A stretch of 64,000 bases of DNA from Rhodocyclaceae bacterium (GCA_020247395.1 JADCJC010000054.1:53071-117070), one strand, 5' to 3'; positions 45,474 to 57,348 are shown, numbered from the stretch's first letter. The notes: generated by a model from the letters alone, not told the origin. Program-made: numbers and translations.

Positions 45474-45501
45474 CTACAACTTACTTTAAAGGAAATCGTT
45501 C

Positions 45502-46197
45502 ATGATGCGCGTTGCAATTCCCCTTATGACGTTGGGCTTTACGCTTACCGCCGGGCTGGTCTGGTCGGCGTCAACATTCGCCCAAGGCAGCAGGGAAGAA
45601 AATAGCCGCTGGTATATGACCCTGAATGGAGGCTCTTCGGCTCTCAATAATGTGTCCGCCAATCTCCAGCGCCCCGCCCAGCCGTCGACCACGGGCAAGT
45701 TGAATCTTGGCGGGGGTGCTCTATACGGTGGGAGCATTGGCTACTGGATAAATCCATCGGTCCGTGTCGAGGGCGAGCTCGCTTACCGCTCAAACCGCGT
45801 GAAATCCAGCAGTGTCGTCGGCATCGATGCCCAACAAAGTGACGCCGATCTCGCCTCGCTGGCCTTCATGGTGAACGGCCTGTACGACTTCGAAGGCTGG
45901 CAGTCATCGTTTGCTCGCTTCCGGCCGTTTGTCGGCGCAGGGGTTGGTTTAGCGCAGGAAATTGACACCGACCTCAAGGTTGGCGGTGTCTCCAGAGAGT
46001 TCTCAGGCGACCGCTTTGCCTATCAGTTGGTGGGCGGGATGAACTGGTATTACCGCAGCGGCTGGTTTGCCGGGGCGCGTGTGAAGTGGTTCGACGCGGG
46101 TAGTGTTAACTTAGCATCGACCGCAGCGAACCTCGGCACACTCAAGACGGACTATCGTGGCTTGAGCGCCGAGCTAACAATAGGGTATCGCTTCTAA
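45502..46197 (+). CDS. Outer-membrane beta-barrel protein (OmpA/porin-like)
   Basis: A 231-residue protein with a signal peptide ending STFAQ. The mature part has alternating strands (YMTLNGGSSAL, GGSIGYWINPSVRVEGELAYR, RFRPFVGAGVGLAQ, FAYQLVGGMNWYYR) and ends TIGYRF with the terminal phenylalanine of outer-membrane barrels. It fits the eight-stranded OmpA-like or Lom-like group; function unknown. The AAGGAAA ribosome binding site is good. It is divergent from the LytTR regulator and probably its target. Confidence 0.87.
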   Translation: MMRVAIPLMTLGFTLTAGLVWSASTFAQGSREENSRWYMTLNGGSSALNNVSANLQRPAQPSTTGKLNLGGGALYGGSIGYWINPSVRVEGELAYRSNRVKSSSVVGIDAQQSDADLASLAFMVNGLYDFEGWQSSFARFRPFVGAGVGLAQEIDTDLKVGGVSREFSGDRFAYQLVGGMNWYYRSGWFAGARVKWFDAGSVNLASTAANLGTLKTDYRGLSAELTIGYRF

Positions 46198-46320
46198 GTC
46201 TGCTCTCTGCGAAGCACAACGAACCGTCCGCTACCAAATGAACTGCGCCTACAACCCTATGTCGAAATCATTGGAACTCGACATTTTCCGTTACTGAGGT
46301 TATTCACACAAAACAATAAG

Positions 46321-46348
46321 AAAAGCCCAGATGCAATTCTGGGCTTTT
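46321..46348. terminator. Rho-independent terminator after the beta-barrel gene
   Basis: AAAAGCCCAG and CTGGGCTTTT form a 10-bp stem around an 8-base loop and continue into a T run. Confidence 0.88.
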
Positions 46349-47178
46349 TCATTTCACAGCCGCAGCCTCAGCATTTACATGCCGAACAAAAGCGGATCGT
46401 CTCGGCAACTGCAAGGCTCGTCGATACACCGGTTGGCCAACTCACGGCGTGGCCGCTGGACAGCATGTCGTCATTTTCGACCAATTGTGGTGCGGTCTCA
46501 GCGATGGCCGCCAGGCAGCACTCGCGGATTTTTAGCGTGGACAGGAGGCCGTGTGGAATGCGCGTATTGATCGCGGCATCAAAGTCCACAGGATGGTGGC
46601 ATATTCGCTTGGGGATACCGCTGTGGCGAGCGCACCGCCCCGCAGTCTCATGCGAAAGCACATCAACGCACCGGCACCCTGGGTGGGGCTGATCTCGCCG
46701 CCAGCGTCATTGATTCGGTACTCAAAAATGTTTGCGCGGTATGTCGGCATCAGCGAGCGGATAGCCACGTGCGTTAGTGGTGGTTTAAGCAACGTAAAGG
46801 TGTTTGGTAGCAGGGATTCGAGCTGTCCATTGCGTGGCCGGCGTCCTTGCTCTCGCTCTGTTTACCCACGACAAAAAAGCGATTGCAAAACCAAGTATTA
46901 CGGCACCTTCGCTCTGGCGTTGGCTTGGCCGGATGCCCGTCTTGTGGCGATCGACAAGCTTACACACCGCCGCATCCTACGCGACGCCAAGGCCATCAAG
47001 CACACAATCGACTAGCTGAACGATCGCGTTGAGTTTCAACGCCCGACGCCCATCGCATCGGCACCGTCGCCCTTGCACTAGTACCCGGCGCGGCATGATT
47101 GGTGCCACCGGTGGGCTTTGTGCGACCAACAGCCGCACGTGACACAATGGCGGTTCACCGCCACTGAGGAACACCTAA
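46349..47178. other. Long region without an intact gene, probably decayed coding sequence
   Basis: About 830 bases hold only short overlapping frames. The minus strand has two partly coding-like stretches in different frames: one of 86 codons ending at 46532 (containing IRSLMPTYRANIFEYRIND) and one of 97 codons ending at 46368 (containing NTRIPHGLLSTLKIRE). They look like pieces of one broken gene, but no family was recognised. The right-hand end must carry the promoter and ribosome binding site of the acyl-CoA synthetase. Confidence 0.4.
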
Positions 47179-48795
47179 ATGTTGTCGACAATGCAAGAAG
47201 CTGCGCCGCTGATATCACAGCTGATCGAACATGCGGCATTGAATCATGCTGATACTGAAATCGTTTCGCGCACGGTCGAAGGGGGCTTACATCGATACCA
47301 CTACCGTGACGCCTGCCGACGAAGTAAGCAGCTCGCCAATGCCTTGAGGCACCTACAGGTAAAGACGGGTGATCGGGTTGCAACACTCGCGTGGAATGGC
47401 TACCGGCACTATGAACTTTACTTCGCTGTTTCCGGTATGGGTGCCATCGTGCACACACTGAATCCGCGACTTTTCCCAGAGCAGCTGACATGGATCATCA
47501 ACCACGCTCACGACAGCGTTCTGTTCTTTGATTCGACCTTCGCGCCCTTGGTGGAAAAGTTGGCACCTAGCCTGCCATCAGTAAAACTTTATGTAGCGAT
47601 GACGGACAAGGCGCATCTGCCGCCGGTCAAGCTACCCAACCTGCTCTGTTACGAAGATTTGTTGGAGGCAGAGCGCGACGATTACGTCTGGCCGCGTTTC
47701 CCTGACACAACCCCTTCGTCCCTTTGTTACACCTCGGGCACCACCGGAGACCCTAAAGGCGTCTTGTATACCCACCGTTCGACCATCTACCACTGCTATG
47801 CCGCCATCGCGCCTGAAGCCCTGAACATCAGCGTCACAAGCACCGTCTTGCCGGTGGTGCCGATGTTCCACGTCAACGCATGGGCAGTACCTTACTTGGC
47901 CAGCGCGGCGGGCGCAAAATTGGTGTTCCCCGGCGCAGCACTTGATGGTGCGAGTGTTTACGATCTAACGGAGCGCGAAGGGGTCACTATCAGCCTCGGC
48001 GTACCCACCATCTGGCTTGGGTTGCTCGCGCATATGGAAAAACACGGCCTCAAGTTTTCCACCCTCAAGGAGACCGTCGTCGGCGGTGCCGCCTGCCCGG
48101 CGTCGATCATCGAAAAGTTCTTGACCAACTACGGCGTCGAAACCGTGCATGCGTGGGGCATGACAGAGACATCTCCCATCGGCACAATCTCGCGCCTTAA
48201 GGCCAAACACGCGAGCCTCTCGAAAGCCGAGCAGCTGGCGATTCGGGCAAAACAAGGTCGACCGGTGTTTGGCATTGAGCTTAAGATCATTGATGACGCG
48301 GGCAACCCGCTACCGCGCGACGGCAAAGCGTTTGGTGACCTCATGGTGCGCGGACCGTGGGTGGTGGAGCGCTACTATGGCGAAGAAAAATCGGCACTCG
48401 TCGATGGCTGGTTTCATACCGGCGATGTCGCCACGATTGACCCCGACGGCTACATGCAGATCACGGACCGCTCGAAGGATGTCATCAAGTCGGGCGGCGA
48501 ATGGATCAGTTCCATCGAACTGGAGAATATCGCCGTAAGCCATCCAGCAGTGGCCGAGGCGGCTGTCATTGGTGTGGCCCACCCTAAGTGGGATGAGCGG
48601 CCTTTACTATTGGTGGTGCTAAAAAAAGATGCAACTGCCACCAAACAAGAGATCCTTTCGACCTACGAAGGAAAAATTGCCAAGTGGATGCTGCCAGATG
48701 ATGTAGTGTTCGTGGCGGAGCTGCCGCACACGGCGACAGGCAAGCTGCAAAAGCGCACGCTGCGCGAAAGCTGGGCGCGCCACTACCTGAGGTAA
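47179..48795 (+). CDS. Acyl-CoA synthetase (AMP-forming), AlkK-like
   Basis: A 538-residue AMP-binding enzyme that activates a fatty acid to acyl-CoA through an acyl-adenylate. Motifs in order: [19 protein letters not shown] (P-loop), [41 protein letters not shown] and the C-terminal catalytic lysine in [10 protein letters not shown]. Length and the FHVNAWG-like segment fit the medium-chain AlkK group; chain length cannot be proved from sequence. A TGAGGAA ribosome binding site supports the ATG. It stands alone and converges with hppA. Confidence 0.9.
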   Translation: MLSTMQEAAPLISQLIEHAALNHADTEIVSRTVEGGLHRYHYRDACRRSKQLANALRHLQVKTGDRVATLAWNGYRHYELYFAVSGMGAIVHTLNPRLFPEQLTWIINHAHDSVLFFDSTFAPLVEKLAPSLPSVKLYVAMTDKAHLPPVKLPNLLCYEDLLEAERDDYVWPRFPDTTPSSLCYTSGTTGDPKGVLYTHRSTIYHCYAAIAPEALNISVTSTVLPVVPMFHVNAWAVPYLASAAGAKLVFPGAALDGASVYDLTEREGVTISLGVPTIWLGLLAHMEKHGLKFSTLKETVVGGAACPASIIEKFLTNYGVETVHAWGMTETSPIGTISRLKAKHASLSKAEQLAIRAKQGRPVFGIELKIIDDAGNPLPRDGKAFGDLMVRGPWVVERYYGEEKSALVDGWFHTGDVATIDPDGYMQITDRSKDVIKSGGEWISSIELENIAVSHPAVAEAAVIGVAHPKWDERPLLLVVLKKDATATKQEILSTYEGKIAKWMLPDDVVFVAELPHTATGKLQKRTLRESWARHYLR

Positions 48796-48828
48796 AGTCC
48801 AACGTAGTCGATCCCTTACACCACGAAA

Positions 48829-48863
48829 AAAAGCGCCGCAACCAATCTAGCTGCGGCGCTTTT
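48829..48863. terminator. Bidirectional terminator between the acyl-CoA synthetase gene and hppA
   Basis: AAAAGCGCCGCA and TGCGGCGCTTTT form a perfect 12-bp stem around an 11-base loop, with A and T runs on each side, between two converging genes. Confidence 0.92.
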
Positions 48864-48908
48864 CTCAGTGGCAACCGGCCTGCATCACGCAGGGCGGAGC
48901 AGGCCAAT

Positions 48909-51155
48909 CTATTTCTTCGGTGCCTCCGTTGCCGTCGCAGGCGCGGCGGGCACCGGAGCAACTGCAGGAGCAGCAACTGGTGCGGCAGTTGGCGCAACCG
49001 GTGCGGCGACCGGCGCAGCCTTTTGCTCCATCTTCACCGGCGCAAGTGGCGCGCTGGTCGCAACGACCGCAGTACCAAACAACGGCACGATCATCAGCGC
49101 AACGATATTGATAATTTTGATCAACGGATTGACGGCAGGACCTGCAGTGTCTTTGTACGGGTCGCCCACGGTGTCGCCTGTTACAGCAGCCTTGTGCGCG
49201 TCAGACCCTTTGCCGCCGTGGTTGCCTTCTTCAATGTACTTCTTGGCGTTATCCCAAGCACCACCGCCGGTACACATCGAGATCGCTACAAACAAGCCGG
49301 TCACGATGGTACCCATCAGCATGCCGCCAAGCGCCTGAATGCCCGCTTCTTTGCCCATTAAGCCGCCAACAATCAGCACCACAAGAATTGGTGCCACCAC
49401 CGGGAGCAGCGACGGGATGATCATTTCTTTGATGGCGCCCTTGGTCAGCAAATCGACCGCACGGGAGTAATCCGGTTTGCCCGAGCCATCCATGATCCCC
49501 TTAATTTCGCGGAACTGGCGGCGAACTTCTTCCACCACCAAGCCTGCGCAACGACCAACCGCTTCCATCGCCATGGCACCGAACAAATAAGGGATCATAC
49601 CGCCTGCAAACAGGCCGATGATGACGGCGGGGTTCGACAAGTCAAATGTCAGGTTGTATCCGGCCTCAGTCAGCTTGTAGGTGTAGTCGGCGAAGAGAAC
49701 CAAGGCAGCCAAGCCAGCAGAGCCAATCGCATACCCCTTGGTGACGGCCTTGGTGGTGTTACCAACAGCGTCGAGCGGGTCGGTAACGGCGCGAACTTCC
49801 TTCGGCATTTCGGACATCTCTGCAATACCACCAGCGTTATCGGTAATCGGGCCGTATGCGTCGAGCGCGACCACAATCCCAGCCATCGACAACATTGCGG
49901 TTGCAGCGATAGCAATTCCGTAGATGCCACAAAGTGCGTATGCGGCGTAAATCGAGAAACACACCGCCAATACCGGCGAAGCAGTCGAGCGCATGGAAAC
50001 ACCAATACCGGCGATGATGTTTGTTGCATGCCCTTTGGTTGAGGCTTCGGCAACATACTTAACCGGACCGTATTGGGTGCCCGTGTAGTACTCGGTAACC
50101 CAAACCAGGAATGCGGTTAACACCAAGCCAACCACGCAGCAAAGCCAGAGGTTCATCACGGTGTATTTTGCATAACCGGCACCGGCCACACCGCCCATGA
50201 TCCACTCAGTCAATGGATAGAATGCGACAAGCGCAATCACACCGGCCACTGCCAAGCCGCGATAAAGCGCATTCATCACGTTGCCGCCGTCGTTGGTCTT
50301 GACAAACGCGCAACCGATGATCGAGGCAATGATCGCAAACCCACCCAGCACCAGCGGGTACAGCACCACCTTGCCGACCACCAACGGCGAAGAAATCATC
50401 AACGCACCCAACACCATCGTTGCGATAATGGTCACCGCGTAGGTTTCGAACAAGTCAGCCGCCATACCGGCGCAGTCGCCGACGTTGTCCCCTACGTTAT
50501 CTGCGATCACCGCCGGATTACGTGGGTCATCTTCAGGAATATTTGCTTCGACCTTACCAACAAGGTCGGCACCAACGTCGGCACCTTTGGTGAAAATGCC
50601 GCCGCCCAAACGCGCAAAGATGGAAATGAGCGAGGAGCCAAATGCGAGACCGATCAGCGGCTTGACGATGTCACTCATCTTATCGCCGGTGCCAGCACTG
50701 CCAACCAGCATGTAGTAGAAGCCAGCAACGGACAATAGCCCCAGGCCGACAACCAACATACCGGTAATCGCGCCGCCTTTGAAGGCGACATTTAGCGCGG
50801 GGTTGATACCGTTACGCGCTGCTTCCGCAGTGCGTACGTTGGCGCGAACCGAGACGTTCATGCCGATGAAGCCAGCGAGGCCGGACGCAATAGCGCCGAG
50901 CACAAAGCCTAGTGCCGTCTTCCAACCCAGCAATACTAGAATCGCAATCGCCAAAACCACGCCAACCATTGAAATCGTCATGTACTGACGATTCAGGTAG
51001 GCCTTCGCGCCAGCTTGAACGGCCGCCGCGATCTCGCGCATCCGCTCATTGCCGTCTGATTGCGAGAGGATCCACTTTGTTTGGATCCCGCCGTAGGCGA
51101 GCGCAATAAGTGCGCAAGCCAAGGTGAAGAAAAACATTGTGCCCGACGATGCCAT
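48909..51155 (-). CDS. hppA: Proton-translocating inorganic pyrophosphatase, K+-independent type
   Basis: A 748-residue membrane pyrophosphatase with about 16 helices that couples hydrolysis of pyrophosphate to proton pumping. Substrate-binding motifs are [33 protein letters not shown] and the C-terminal [21 protein letters not shown]. The segment GNTTKAVT has lysine and, three residues on, threonine, the pattern of potassium-independent enzymes. The last 45 residues are an unusual tail rich in Ala, Pro and Val. It is transcribed alone, converging with the acyl-CoA synthetase gene. Confidence 0.96.
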   Translation of the reverse strand: MASSGTMFFFTLACALIALAYGGIQTKWILSQSDGNERMREIAAAVQAGAKAYLNRQYMTISMVGVVLAIAILVLLGWKTALGFVLGAIASGLAGFIGMNVSVRANVRTAEAARNGINPALNVAFKGGAITGMLVVGLGLLSVAGFYYMLVGSAGTGDKMSDIVKPLIGLAFGSSLISIFARLGGGIFTKGADVGADLVGKVEANIPEDDPRNPAVIADNVGDNVGDCAGMAADLFETYAVTIIATMVLGALMISSPLVVGKVVLYPLVLGGFAIIASIIGCAFVKTNDGGNVMNALYRGLAVAGVIALVAFYPLTEWIMGGVAGAGYAKYTVMNLWLCCVVGLVLTAFLVWVTEYYTGTQYGPVKYVAEASTKGHATNIIAGIGVSMRSTASPVLAVCFSIYAAYALCGIYGIAIAATAMLSMAGIVVALDAYGPITDNAGGIAEMSEMPKEVRAVTDPLDAVGNTTKAVTKGYAIGSAGLAALVLFADYTYKLTEAGYNLTFDLSNPAVIIGLFAGGMIPYLFGAMAMEAVGRCAGLVVEEVRRQFREIKGIMDGSGKPDYSRAVDLLTKGAIKEMIIPSLLPVVAPILVVLIVGGLMGKEAGIQALGGMLMGTIVTGLFVAISMCTGGGAWDNAKKYIEEGNHGGKGSDAHKAAVTGDTVGDPYKDTAGPAVNPLIKIINIVALMIVPLFGTAVVATSAPLAPVKMEQKAAPVAAPVAPTAAPVAAPAVAPVPAAPATATEAPKK

Positions 51156-51320
51156 GTTGTTATCTCCCGAAACGTAATCTTGGTAATTCGACTGGCCATT
51201 AGCTGGGTGGCCAACGTGGAATGCGACAAACCCCTAAGTTTAGCAGAGACGCCTCAATCGGGGCAGATCCGTTTGTTCAGAGGTAACCTGCTTCGAAGCG
51301 GCGGGCGACCCATGAAATAC

Positions 51321-52163
51321 TCAAGCCAGCACGTGCCGCCACGAATACGCGGGAGCGTAGTTGAGGACTTTACGGGCGCGATCGATCACATAGACCCGGT
51401 CAATAGATTGCGGTAGAGCCCAACCGCGTTGGGCAAAGGCCGCGACAAGCTCCGGACACCTCTGCTGAAGCACTGCCGGCGCATCCGCCAGCAATGTCTG
51501 ACAGTCACTTGGCAGAAACGGCGTAGCGGCGGATACGTTGAGCGCCTCAAACTGTCGAAGTTGCGCTTCAAGCCCGCTGGCAAAAGCCTGCGCGACGTCG
51601 CGAGCATCGACGCCGCGATACAGCCGGTAGAGTGCCATTGACGGAAGTGGCTCTGGGAATGATCGGGAAAACCGCAGCGAGACTGTCGTAAAGTCTGCTG
51701 CAAAGGCCTCGCGGCAGAGCTGCTCAGCGGCGAGCTTGGTTTCATCGTAGATGTCTTCGGCAGCTGGCACCAGCGCCTCGGTGACCCATACGGCTTTATT
51801 GCCGGTCGGACGCATGGCCCGACCATAGACCGAGGTACTGCTTGCCAGCAGGAATCGTCGCACCCCACAATGCCGTGCCGCTTCGAGCAGGCGGGAAGTT
51901 GCACCCACATTGGTTTCAATGAATTCACTTCTTGAGCGCGTTTCTCGATCGGGGGCGTGTAACGCCGCGAAGTGTATGACCGCATCGACCCCCTCAAGCA
52001 AAGGTCGCCAAGCCGCCTCGTTTAGATCGTTGATATCACTCGCATGCCGGGTAAAGCGACCAGATGCCGTATCCACGCCCACCAGTTCATGTCGGCCGGC
52101 AAGACGTTCCGCGACGATCGATCCTACCTTCTGGCCCGACGAGCCCGTCATCAAGACCCTCAT
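51321..52163 (-). CDS. NAD-dependent epimerase/dehydratase family protein
   Basis: A 280-residue extended SDR. The NAD loop is MRVLMTGSSGQKVGSIVAERL (with GSSGQKVG in place of the more usual GGAGFIG), the central FLLASSTSVYG holds the catalytic serine or threonine, and YDETK is the tyrosine-lysine pair. VSLRFSRSF and the DARDVAQA stretch are typical of sugar epimerases and related reductases. Substrate unknown. No sugar-biosynthesis genes are near, so a role in nucleotide-sugar metabolism is only a guess. Confidence 0.85.
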   Translation of the reverse strand: MRVLMTGSSGQKVGSIVAERLAGRHELVGVDTASGRFTRHASDINDLNEAAWRPLLEGVDAVIHFAALHAPDRETRSRSEFIETNVGATSRLLEAARHCGVRRFLLASSTSVYGRAMRPTGNKAVWVTEALVPAAEDIYDETKLAAEQLCREAFAADFTTVSLRFSRSFPEPLPSMALYRLYRGVDARDVAQAFASGLEAQLRQFEALNVSAATPFLPSDCQTLLADAPAVLQQRCPELVAAFAQRGWALPQSIDRVYVIDRARKVLNYAPAYSWRHVLA

Positions 52164-52183
52164 TGGCGCACCTGATTGAACAA

Positions 52184-52250
52184 AAACTCCTTTAACGACG
52201 GCTTATTTCAGCTAAAAATGCTTGGAACGACCCGCCAGCAAACGATTTTT
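52184..52250 (+). repeat. Dispersed intergenic repeat, copy B
   Basis: About 67 bases similar to 38930-38997: the same AAACTCCTTTA start, the same GGAACG-x-CCCGCCA block at the same distance and a final T run. On the minus strand the first block supplies the AAAGGAG ribosome binding site for the epimerase gene, so at least this part is functional. Confidence 0.5.
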
Positions 52251-52734
52251 AGATGTAATGCACTTCTACGATTTCATACTCGATAGCGCCACCGGGCGCG
52301 CGAACCTCAACCGTATCGCCAGCGGACTTACCTATCATTGCCCTTGCGATTGGCGACGAGAAAGACACCTTGCGTTGCTTGATATCTGATTCATCCTCGC
52401 CAACGATCTGGTAGCTGACTTTTTCGCCAGTTTCTACTGCCTCGAGATCTACCGTCACGCCGAACACAACCCGCCCGTCATCTTCCAATGATTTCGGGTC
52501 GATAACTTGTGCGCTGGATAACTTGGACTCCAACTCAAGGATTCGCCCTTCGACAAATGCCTGCCTTTCCTTGGCTGCATCGTACTCAGCGTTCTCCGAC
52601 AAATCGCCCTGGGCACGTGCTTCCGAAATCGCAATCACGACACTTGGCCGCTCGATCGTTTTCAAACGATGAAGTTCATCGCGTAATGCCTCTGCACCGG
52701 CGACGGTAAGGGGGACCTTGGCAAGACTACTCAT
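52249..52734 (-). CDS. greA: Transcription elongation factor GreA
   Basis: A 161-residue GreA. The N-terminal coiled coil has VPLTVAGAEALRDELHRLK and, at its tip, the acidic ARAQGDLSENAEYDAAKERQ that enters the RNA polymerase secondary channel to trigger cleavage of backtracked RNA. The C-terminal FKBP-like domain follows (YQIVGEDESDIKQRKVSFSSPIARAMIGK). The ATG at 52734 has an AGGAA ribosome binding site; the frame extends further upstream without one. It follows carB by 88 bases, a common betaproteobacterial order. Confidence 0.97.
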   Translation of the reverse strand: MSSLAKVPLTVAGAEALRDELHRLKTIERPSVVIAISEARAQGDLSENAEYDAAKERQAFVEGRILELESKLSSAQVIDPKSLEDDGRVVFGVTVDLEAVETGEKVSYQIVGEDESDIKQRKVSFSSPIARAMIGKSAGDTVEVRAPGGAIEYEIVEVHYI

Positions 52735-52822
52735 GGCTAATTCCTGAAAAAACGGTTGATGCGTGACGACACAGCGGAAAGCGGGAACTTGGCTGATGCG
52801 CCAAATCGACTCGGCATGCCAG

Positions 52823-55800
52823 CTACGCTGCGATTTGTCGATGAAGCGCTTGTAGCGAATAAACGGAAAGTCCCGATAAGTGTTGCATACCGACACAAGC
52901 CGCCTTCGCACCCGCAATCGTAGTGTAGTACGTGATCCGGCCTTGTAGAGCGGCATTGCGAATCGACCACGAATCCCGGATTGACCGCTTATCCTCTTCT
53001 ACGGTGTTGATGATCAGCGTGATATCGCGATTTTTCACCATATCGACTATGTGCGGCCGACCTTCTAATACCTTGTTGACGGGCTCGGCGGGAATGCCAA
53101 CCTTCGCCAAGTGGGCAGCGGTACCTTTTGTCGCAACCAGTGAAAAGCCAAGGTCAATCAATACCCGCGCGGTCTCCTCAATCTTCGGTTTATCGGCATT
53201 TCGAACGGAGATAAATGCCTTACCCGCGTTCGGGCCTGTCACTGGAAGTTTGACGCCCGCTGCCAGTTGCGATTTCACAAACGCTTCCGCAAAGGTCATG
53301 CCAACTCCCATGACCTCACCGGTAGACTTCATCTCAGGTCCAAGAATCACATCAACGCCGGGAAACTTGATGAAGGGGAACACGGCTTCCTTTACCGAAA
53401 AATACGGCGGCGTGACTTCTTTGGTGAAGCCTTGCGTCGCTAACGATTTGCCGGCCATCGCACGCGCGGCGATCTTGGCCAACGGCGCGGCGATGGCTTT
53501 GGACACATAAGGCACGGTGCGCGACGCACGCGGATTTACTTCAAGCACATACACGACGTCTTTGCCATTTTCTTTTTTGATGGCGAACTGCACATTCATT
53601 AGGCCCACCACGTTGAGCGCCTTCGCCATCGCAACCGTCTGTTCGCGCAGCACATCTTGTAATGAGGTCGAGAGTGAAAATGGCGGCAGGGAACAAGCCG
53701 AATCTCCAGAGTGCACTCCTGCCTGTTCAATATGCTCCATGATTCCGCCGATCACCACGTCGGTGCCGTCAGACACGGCATCAACATCGACCTCGATGGC
53801 GTCGTTCAGAAAGCGATCAAGCAACACGGGTGAATCGTTAGACACCTTTACGGCTTCGCGCATATACCGTTCGAGGTCCGACTCGACATGAATGATTTCC
53901 ATCGCGCGGCCGCCCAATACATACGACGGACGCACCACCAGCGGGTAACCGATCTCGCGCGCTTTCTCGATGGCTTCTTGGTTGGTTCTTGCCGTCCGGT
54001 TTGGCGGTTGCAACAAACCGAGCTGGTGAATCATTTGTTGGAAGCGCTCGCGATCTTCAGCCATATCAATCATGTCGGGCGAAGTACCAATAATTGGCAC
54101 ACCGTTAGCTTCGAGTGCACGGGCGAGTTTCAACGGGGTCTGTCCACCAAATTGCACAATTACCCCAAACGGTTTTTCGACATCAACAATTTCCAGTACG
54201 TCTTCGAGCGTCAATGGTTCAAAGTAGAGCCGATCAGAAGTGTCGTAATCCGTCGAAACCGTCTCGGGATTGCAATTGACCATAATGGTTTCAAATCCGT
54301 CTTCGCGCAGTGCCAGCGCGGCATGGACACAGCAATAATCGAACTCAATTCCTTGGCCGATGCGGTTGGGCCCACCGCCGAGGATCATGATCTTCTTTGC
54401 GTTGGTCGGCTTGGCCTCACACTCTTCGTCGTAGCTGGAGTACAGGTATGCGGTGGAAGTCGCAAACTCGGCCGCACAAGTATCTACCCGCTTATACACC
54501 GGACGAATATCGTGCGAGTGGCGAAGGTGGCGGATATCCGTGTCGCTCACCTTCAACAAGTACGCCAGACGGCGGTCTGAGAACCCTTTGCGTTTCAGCA
54601 TGCGCAGATAGTCGGGCGCGATCTCCGCCAGGGTCTTCTTCTCAACCTCCAGCTCAAGATTGACGAGCTCCTGGATTTGCACCAGGAACCACGGGTCTAT
54701 CTTGGTGTAGCCGTGAATTTCTTCCAGGCTCATGCCGATACCAAAGGCATCAGCGACATACCATAGCCGCTCGCCACGCGGGTAGGCAAGTTCGTCACCA
54801 ATTTTCTCGGCGTCAACCGTCTTCAAATTAAAACCATCCACCCCAACCTCAAGTCCCCGCAACGCCTTCTGCAAACTCTCTTGGAAACTCCGACCGATTG
54901 CCATCACCTCACCCACACTCTTCATCTGCGTAGTCAAGCGATCATCAGCCTGTGGAAATTTTTCAAACGCGAATCGGGGCACCTTGGTGACAACGTAATC
55001 AATCGAGGGCTCAAAAGAGGCCGGCGTCGCGCCGCCGGTAATGTCATTGCGCAACTCGTCGAGGGTGTATCCCACCGCCAGCTTGGCCGCGATCTTGGCA
55101 ATCGGGAATCCGGTCGCCTTAGACGCGAGAGCAGAAGATCGCGACACACGCGGATTCATTTCGATGACGACCATCCGGCCATCTTTTGGATTCACCGCGA
55201 ACTGCACATTTGAACCGCCAGTTTCAACACCAATCTCGCGCAAACAAGCAATCGATGCGTTGCGCATGATTTGATACTCTTTATCCGTCAGCGTTTGCGC
55301 CGGTGCGACCGTAATTGAATCACCCGTGTGCACACCCATTGGGTCCAAATTCTCGATAGAGCAAATAATGATGCAGTTATCCGCTTTGTCGCGGACAACC
55401 TCCATCTCGAACTCTTTCCAGCCTAGCAACGATTCTTCGATTAGCAGCTCACGGGTCGGCGAGGCTTCAAGGCCGCGCTCACAAATCTCGACGAATTCGT
55501 CCCGGTTGTAAGCAATACCACCACCCGATCCGCCCATGGTGAAACTCGGGCGAATGATGGCGGGGAAACCAATCGCAGCCTGCACCTGCAGCGCCTCTTC
55601 CATCGAGTGCGCAATCGCGGAACGTGCCGACTGCAGGCCAATCTTGGTCATCGCCTTCTTGAACTTCTCACGATCCTCAGCCTTGTCGATCGCCTCTTTG
55701 GTTGCACCGATCATCTCGACGCTGTACTTCTCGAGCACACCGTGTTTGGCAAGATCCAGCGCACAGTTCAAAGCCGTTTGGCCACCCATCGTGGGTAACA

Positions 55801-56056
55801 ATGCGTCTGGACGTTCCTTTTCAATAATCTTTTCTACCATCCGCCAAGTAATCGGCTCGATGTAGGTTACATCGGCCATGTGAGGGTCGGTCATGATCGT
55901 AGCGGGATTGGAGTTGATCAGGATGACCTTGTAGCCCTCGTCGCGCAGCGCTTTGCAAGCCTGCGCGCCAGAGTAGTCAAACTCGCAGGCTTGGCCGATC
56001 ACAATCGGCCCGGAACCGATGATAAGGATGGATTTGATATCGGTCCGCTTACCCAC
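52823..56056 (-). CDS. carB: Carbamoyl-phosphate synthase large subunit
   Basis: A 1077-residue CarB that makes carbamoyl phosphate from bicarbonate, ammonia and two ATP for pyrimidine and arginine synthesis. The two homologous ATP-grasp halves are clear: [21 protein letters not shown] opens the first and [20 protein letters not shown] the second, with an oligomerisation region between and an allosteric MGS-like domain at the end ([19 protein letters not shown]). It overlaps the end of carA by 8 bases, so the subunits are translated together. Confidence 0.98.
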   Translation of the reverse strand: MGKRTDIKSILIIGSGPIVIGQACEFDYSGAQACKALRDEGYKVILINSNPATIMTDPHMADVTYIEPITWRMVEKIIEKERPDALLPTMGGQTALNCALDLAKHGVLEKYSVEMIGATKEAIDKAEDREKFKKAMTKIGLQSARSAIAHSMEEALQVQAAIGFPAIIRPSFTMGGSGGGIAYNRDEFVEICERGLEASPTRELLIEESLLGWKEFEMEVVRDKADNCIIICSIENLDPMGVHTGDSITVAPAQTLTDKEYQIMRNASIACLREIGVETGGSNVQFAVNPKDGRMVVIEMNPRVSRSSALASKATGFPIAKIAAKLAVGYTLDELRNDITGGATPASFEPSIDYVVTKVPRFAFEKFPQADDRLTTQMKSVGEVMAIGRSFQESLQKALRGLEVGVDGFNLKTVDAEKIGDELAYPRGERLWYVADAFGIGMSLEEIHGYTKIDPWFLVQIQELVNLELEVEKKTLAEIAPDYLRMLKRKGFSDRRLAYLLKVSDTDIRHLRHSHDIRPVYKRVDTCAAEFATSTAYLYSSYDEECEAKPTNAKKIMILGGGPNRIGQGIEFDYCCVHAALALREDGFETIMVNCNPETVSTDYDTSDRLYFEPLTLEDVLEIVDVEKPFGVIVQFGGQTPLKLARALEANGVPIIGTSPDMIDMAEDRERFQQMIHQLGLLQPPNRTARTNQEAIEKAREIGYPLVVRPSYVLGGRAMEIIHVESDLERYMREAVKVSNDSPVLLDRFLNDAIEVDVDAVSDGTDVVIGGIMEHIEQAGVHSGDSACSLPPFSLSTSLQDVLREQTVAMAKALNVVGLMNVQFAIKKENGKDVVYVLEVNPRASRTVPYVSKAIAAPLAKIAARAMAGKSLATQGFTKEVTPPYFSVKEAVFPFIKFPGVDVILGPEMKSTGEVMGVGMTFAEAFVKSQLAAGVKLPVTGPNAGKAFISVRNADKPKIEETARVLIDLGFSLVATKGTAAHLAKVGIPAEPVNKVLEGRPHIVDMVKNRDITLIINTVEEDKRSIRDSWSIRNAALQGRITYYTTIAGAKAACVGMQHLSGLSVYSLQALHRQIAA

Positions 56057-57209
56057 GTTGCTTCTCCATCATTGCGACAAAGCGATCAAACAAATAGCTC
56101 ACTTCATGCGGCCCCGGACTGGCCTCGGGGTGCCCTTGAAAGCTGAACGCCGGCCGGTCAGTGCGCTCGATCCCCTGACAGGTGCCATCGAACAAACTAC
56201 GGTGTGTGATGCGCAGATTTGCAGGCATCGTCTTTTCGTCCACCGCAAAACCGTGGTTTTGGCTGGTAATAAAGACGCGCTTGGAATCCAGATCCTGCAC
56301 GGGATGGTTCGCACCATGATGCCCGAACTTCATCTTCATCGTACGAGCACCTGAGGCGAGGCCGAGCAACTGGTGCCCGAGGCAAATGCCGAATACGGAC
56401 ATGCCCGTCTCGACAATGTGCTTAATGGCGGCGATTGCGTAATCACAGGGCTCGGGGTCGCCGGGGCCGTTGGACAAAAACACGCCGTCCGGCCTCATGG
56501 CGAGCGCCTCAACGGCGGAGGTTTGGGCTGGTACCACAGTCACACGGCAACCCCGGTCGGCGAGCATCCGCAGAATGTTATGCTTCACGCCGTAGTCGTA
56601 CGCCACCACATGAAATTTGGCGGCACCCATTTTCTGGTAACCGACACCCAGCGCCCACGAACTCGTCTCCCACTCGTAGGGCTTTGGACAGCTCACCACC
56701 TTGGCCAGATCGAGCCCCACCATCTTCGGTGCGGCCTGCGCCATTGCATGCGCCTTCGCCACAGCCGCATCACCGGTTGCCCCTACCAGAATGCAGCCGT
56801 TCTGCGCGCCCTTCTCCCGCGTGAGCCGCGTGAGACGTCGTGTATCAATGTCCGCTATCGCCACAAGCTTATTGCGAACGAGATACGCATGCAACGTTTC
56901 TTCGCTGCGGAAATTCGATGTCAGTAACGGCAGGTCGCGGATGATCAAGCCGGCCGCATACACTTTGTCCGACTCTGCATCCTCGCGGTTGGTACCGACG
57001 TTGCCGATATGGGGATACGTCAGGGTGACGATCTGCCCCATGTAAGAAGGATCAGTCAGAATTTCCTGGTAGCCTGTCATCGCGGTGTTAAACACCACTT
57101 CCCCAACAGCGATACCGCCGTTCGCATCGGTTGTGCCGATAGCAGTGCCCTTAAAGATCGATCCGTCGGCTAGAACCAATATAGCGGGCGGGAACGATTT
57201 CAAACTCAC
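56049..57209 (-). CDS. carA: Carbamoyl-phosphate synthase small subunit
   Basis: A 386-residue CarA, the glutaminase that feeds ammonia to CarB. The N-terminal domain has [17 protein letters not shown] and TYPHIGNVG; the C-terminal glutamine amidotransferase has [10 protein letters not shown] with the nucleophile cysteine and [11 protein letters not shown] with the histidine and glutamate. The likely start is a GTG at 57209 ([11 protein letters not shown]), 7 bases after a GGAG ribosome binding site; the frame is open to 57281. The leader contains a terminator-like hairpin 86 bases upstream. Confidence 0.96.
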   Translation of the reverse strand: MSLKSFPPAILVLADGSIFKGTAIGTTDANGGIAVGEVVFNTAMTGYQEILTDPSYMGQIVTLTYPHIGNVGTNREDAESDKVYAAGLIIRDLPLLTSNFRSEETLHAYLVRNKLVAIADIDTRRLTRLTREKGAQNGCILVGATGDAAVAKAHAMAQAAPKMVGLDLAKVVSCPKPYEWETSSWALGVGYQKMGAAKFHVVAYDYGVKHNILRMLADRGCRVTVVPAQTSAVEALAMRPDGVFLSNGPGDPEPCDYAIAAIKHIVETGMSVFGICLGHQLLGLASGARTMKMKFGHHGANHPVQDLDSKRVFITSQNHGFAVDEKTMPANLRITHRSLFDGTCQGIERTDRPAFSFQGHPEASPGPHEVSYLFDRFVAMMEKQRG

Positions 57210-57294
57210 GGCAGACTCCAGAAGACCTTGACGATTGCTTCTCGCGATCACCGATTGCATCCGGCATCTATGGGCACACAAATCTAACGGGCAT

Positions 57295-57348
57295 AAAAAA
57301 CGGGAAAGGCCTTAGGGACGCTTGACTCAATCCCGATGCACTTTCCCG
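57295..57348 (-). terminator. Terminator or attenuator hairpin in the dapB-carA gap
   Basis: On the minus strand CGGGAAAG and CTTTCCCG form an 8-bp outer stem; inside it GGGA and TCCC can pair, with TTGAGTCAA near the tip. Six T follow directly. It lies 120 bases after the dapB stop and 86 bases before carA, so it either ends the dapB transcript or attenuates carAB. Confidence 0.7.

Noticed and set aside
53888..54580. 230-codon plus-strand frame inside carB
   Set aside because: Opposite strongly conserved CarB sequence; no ribosome binding site or domain.
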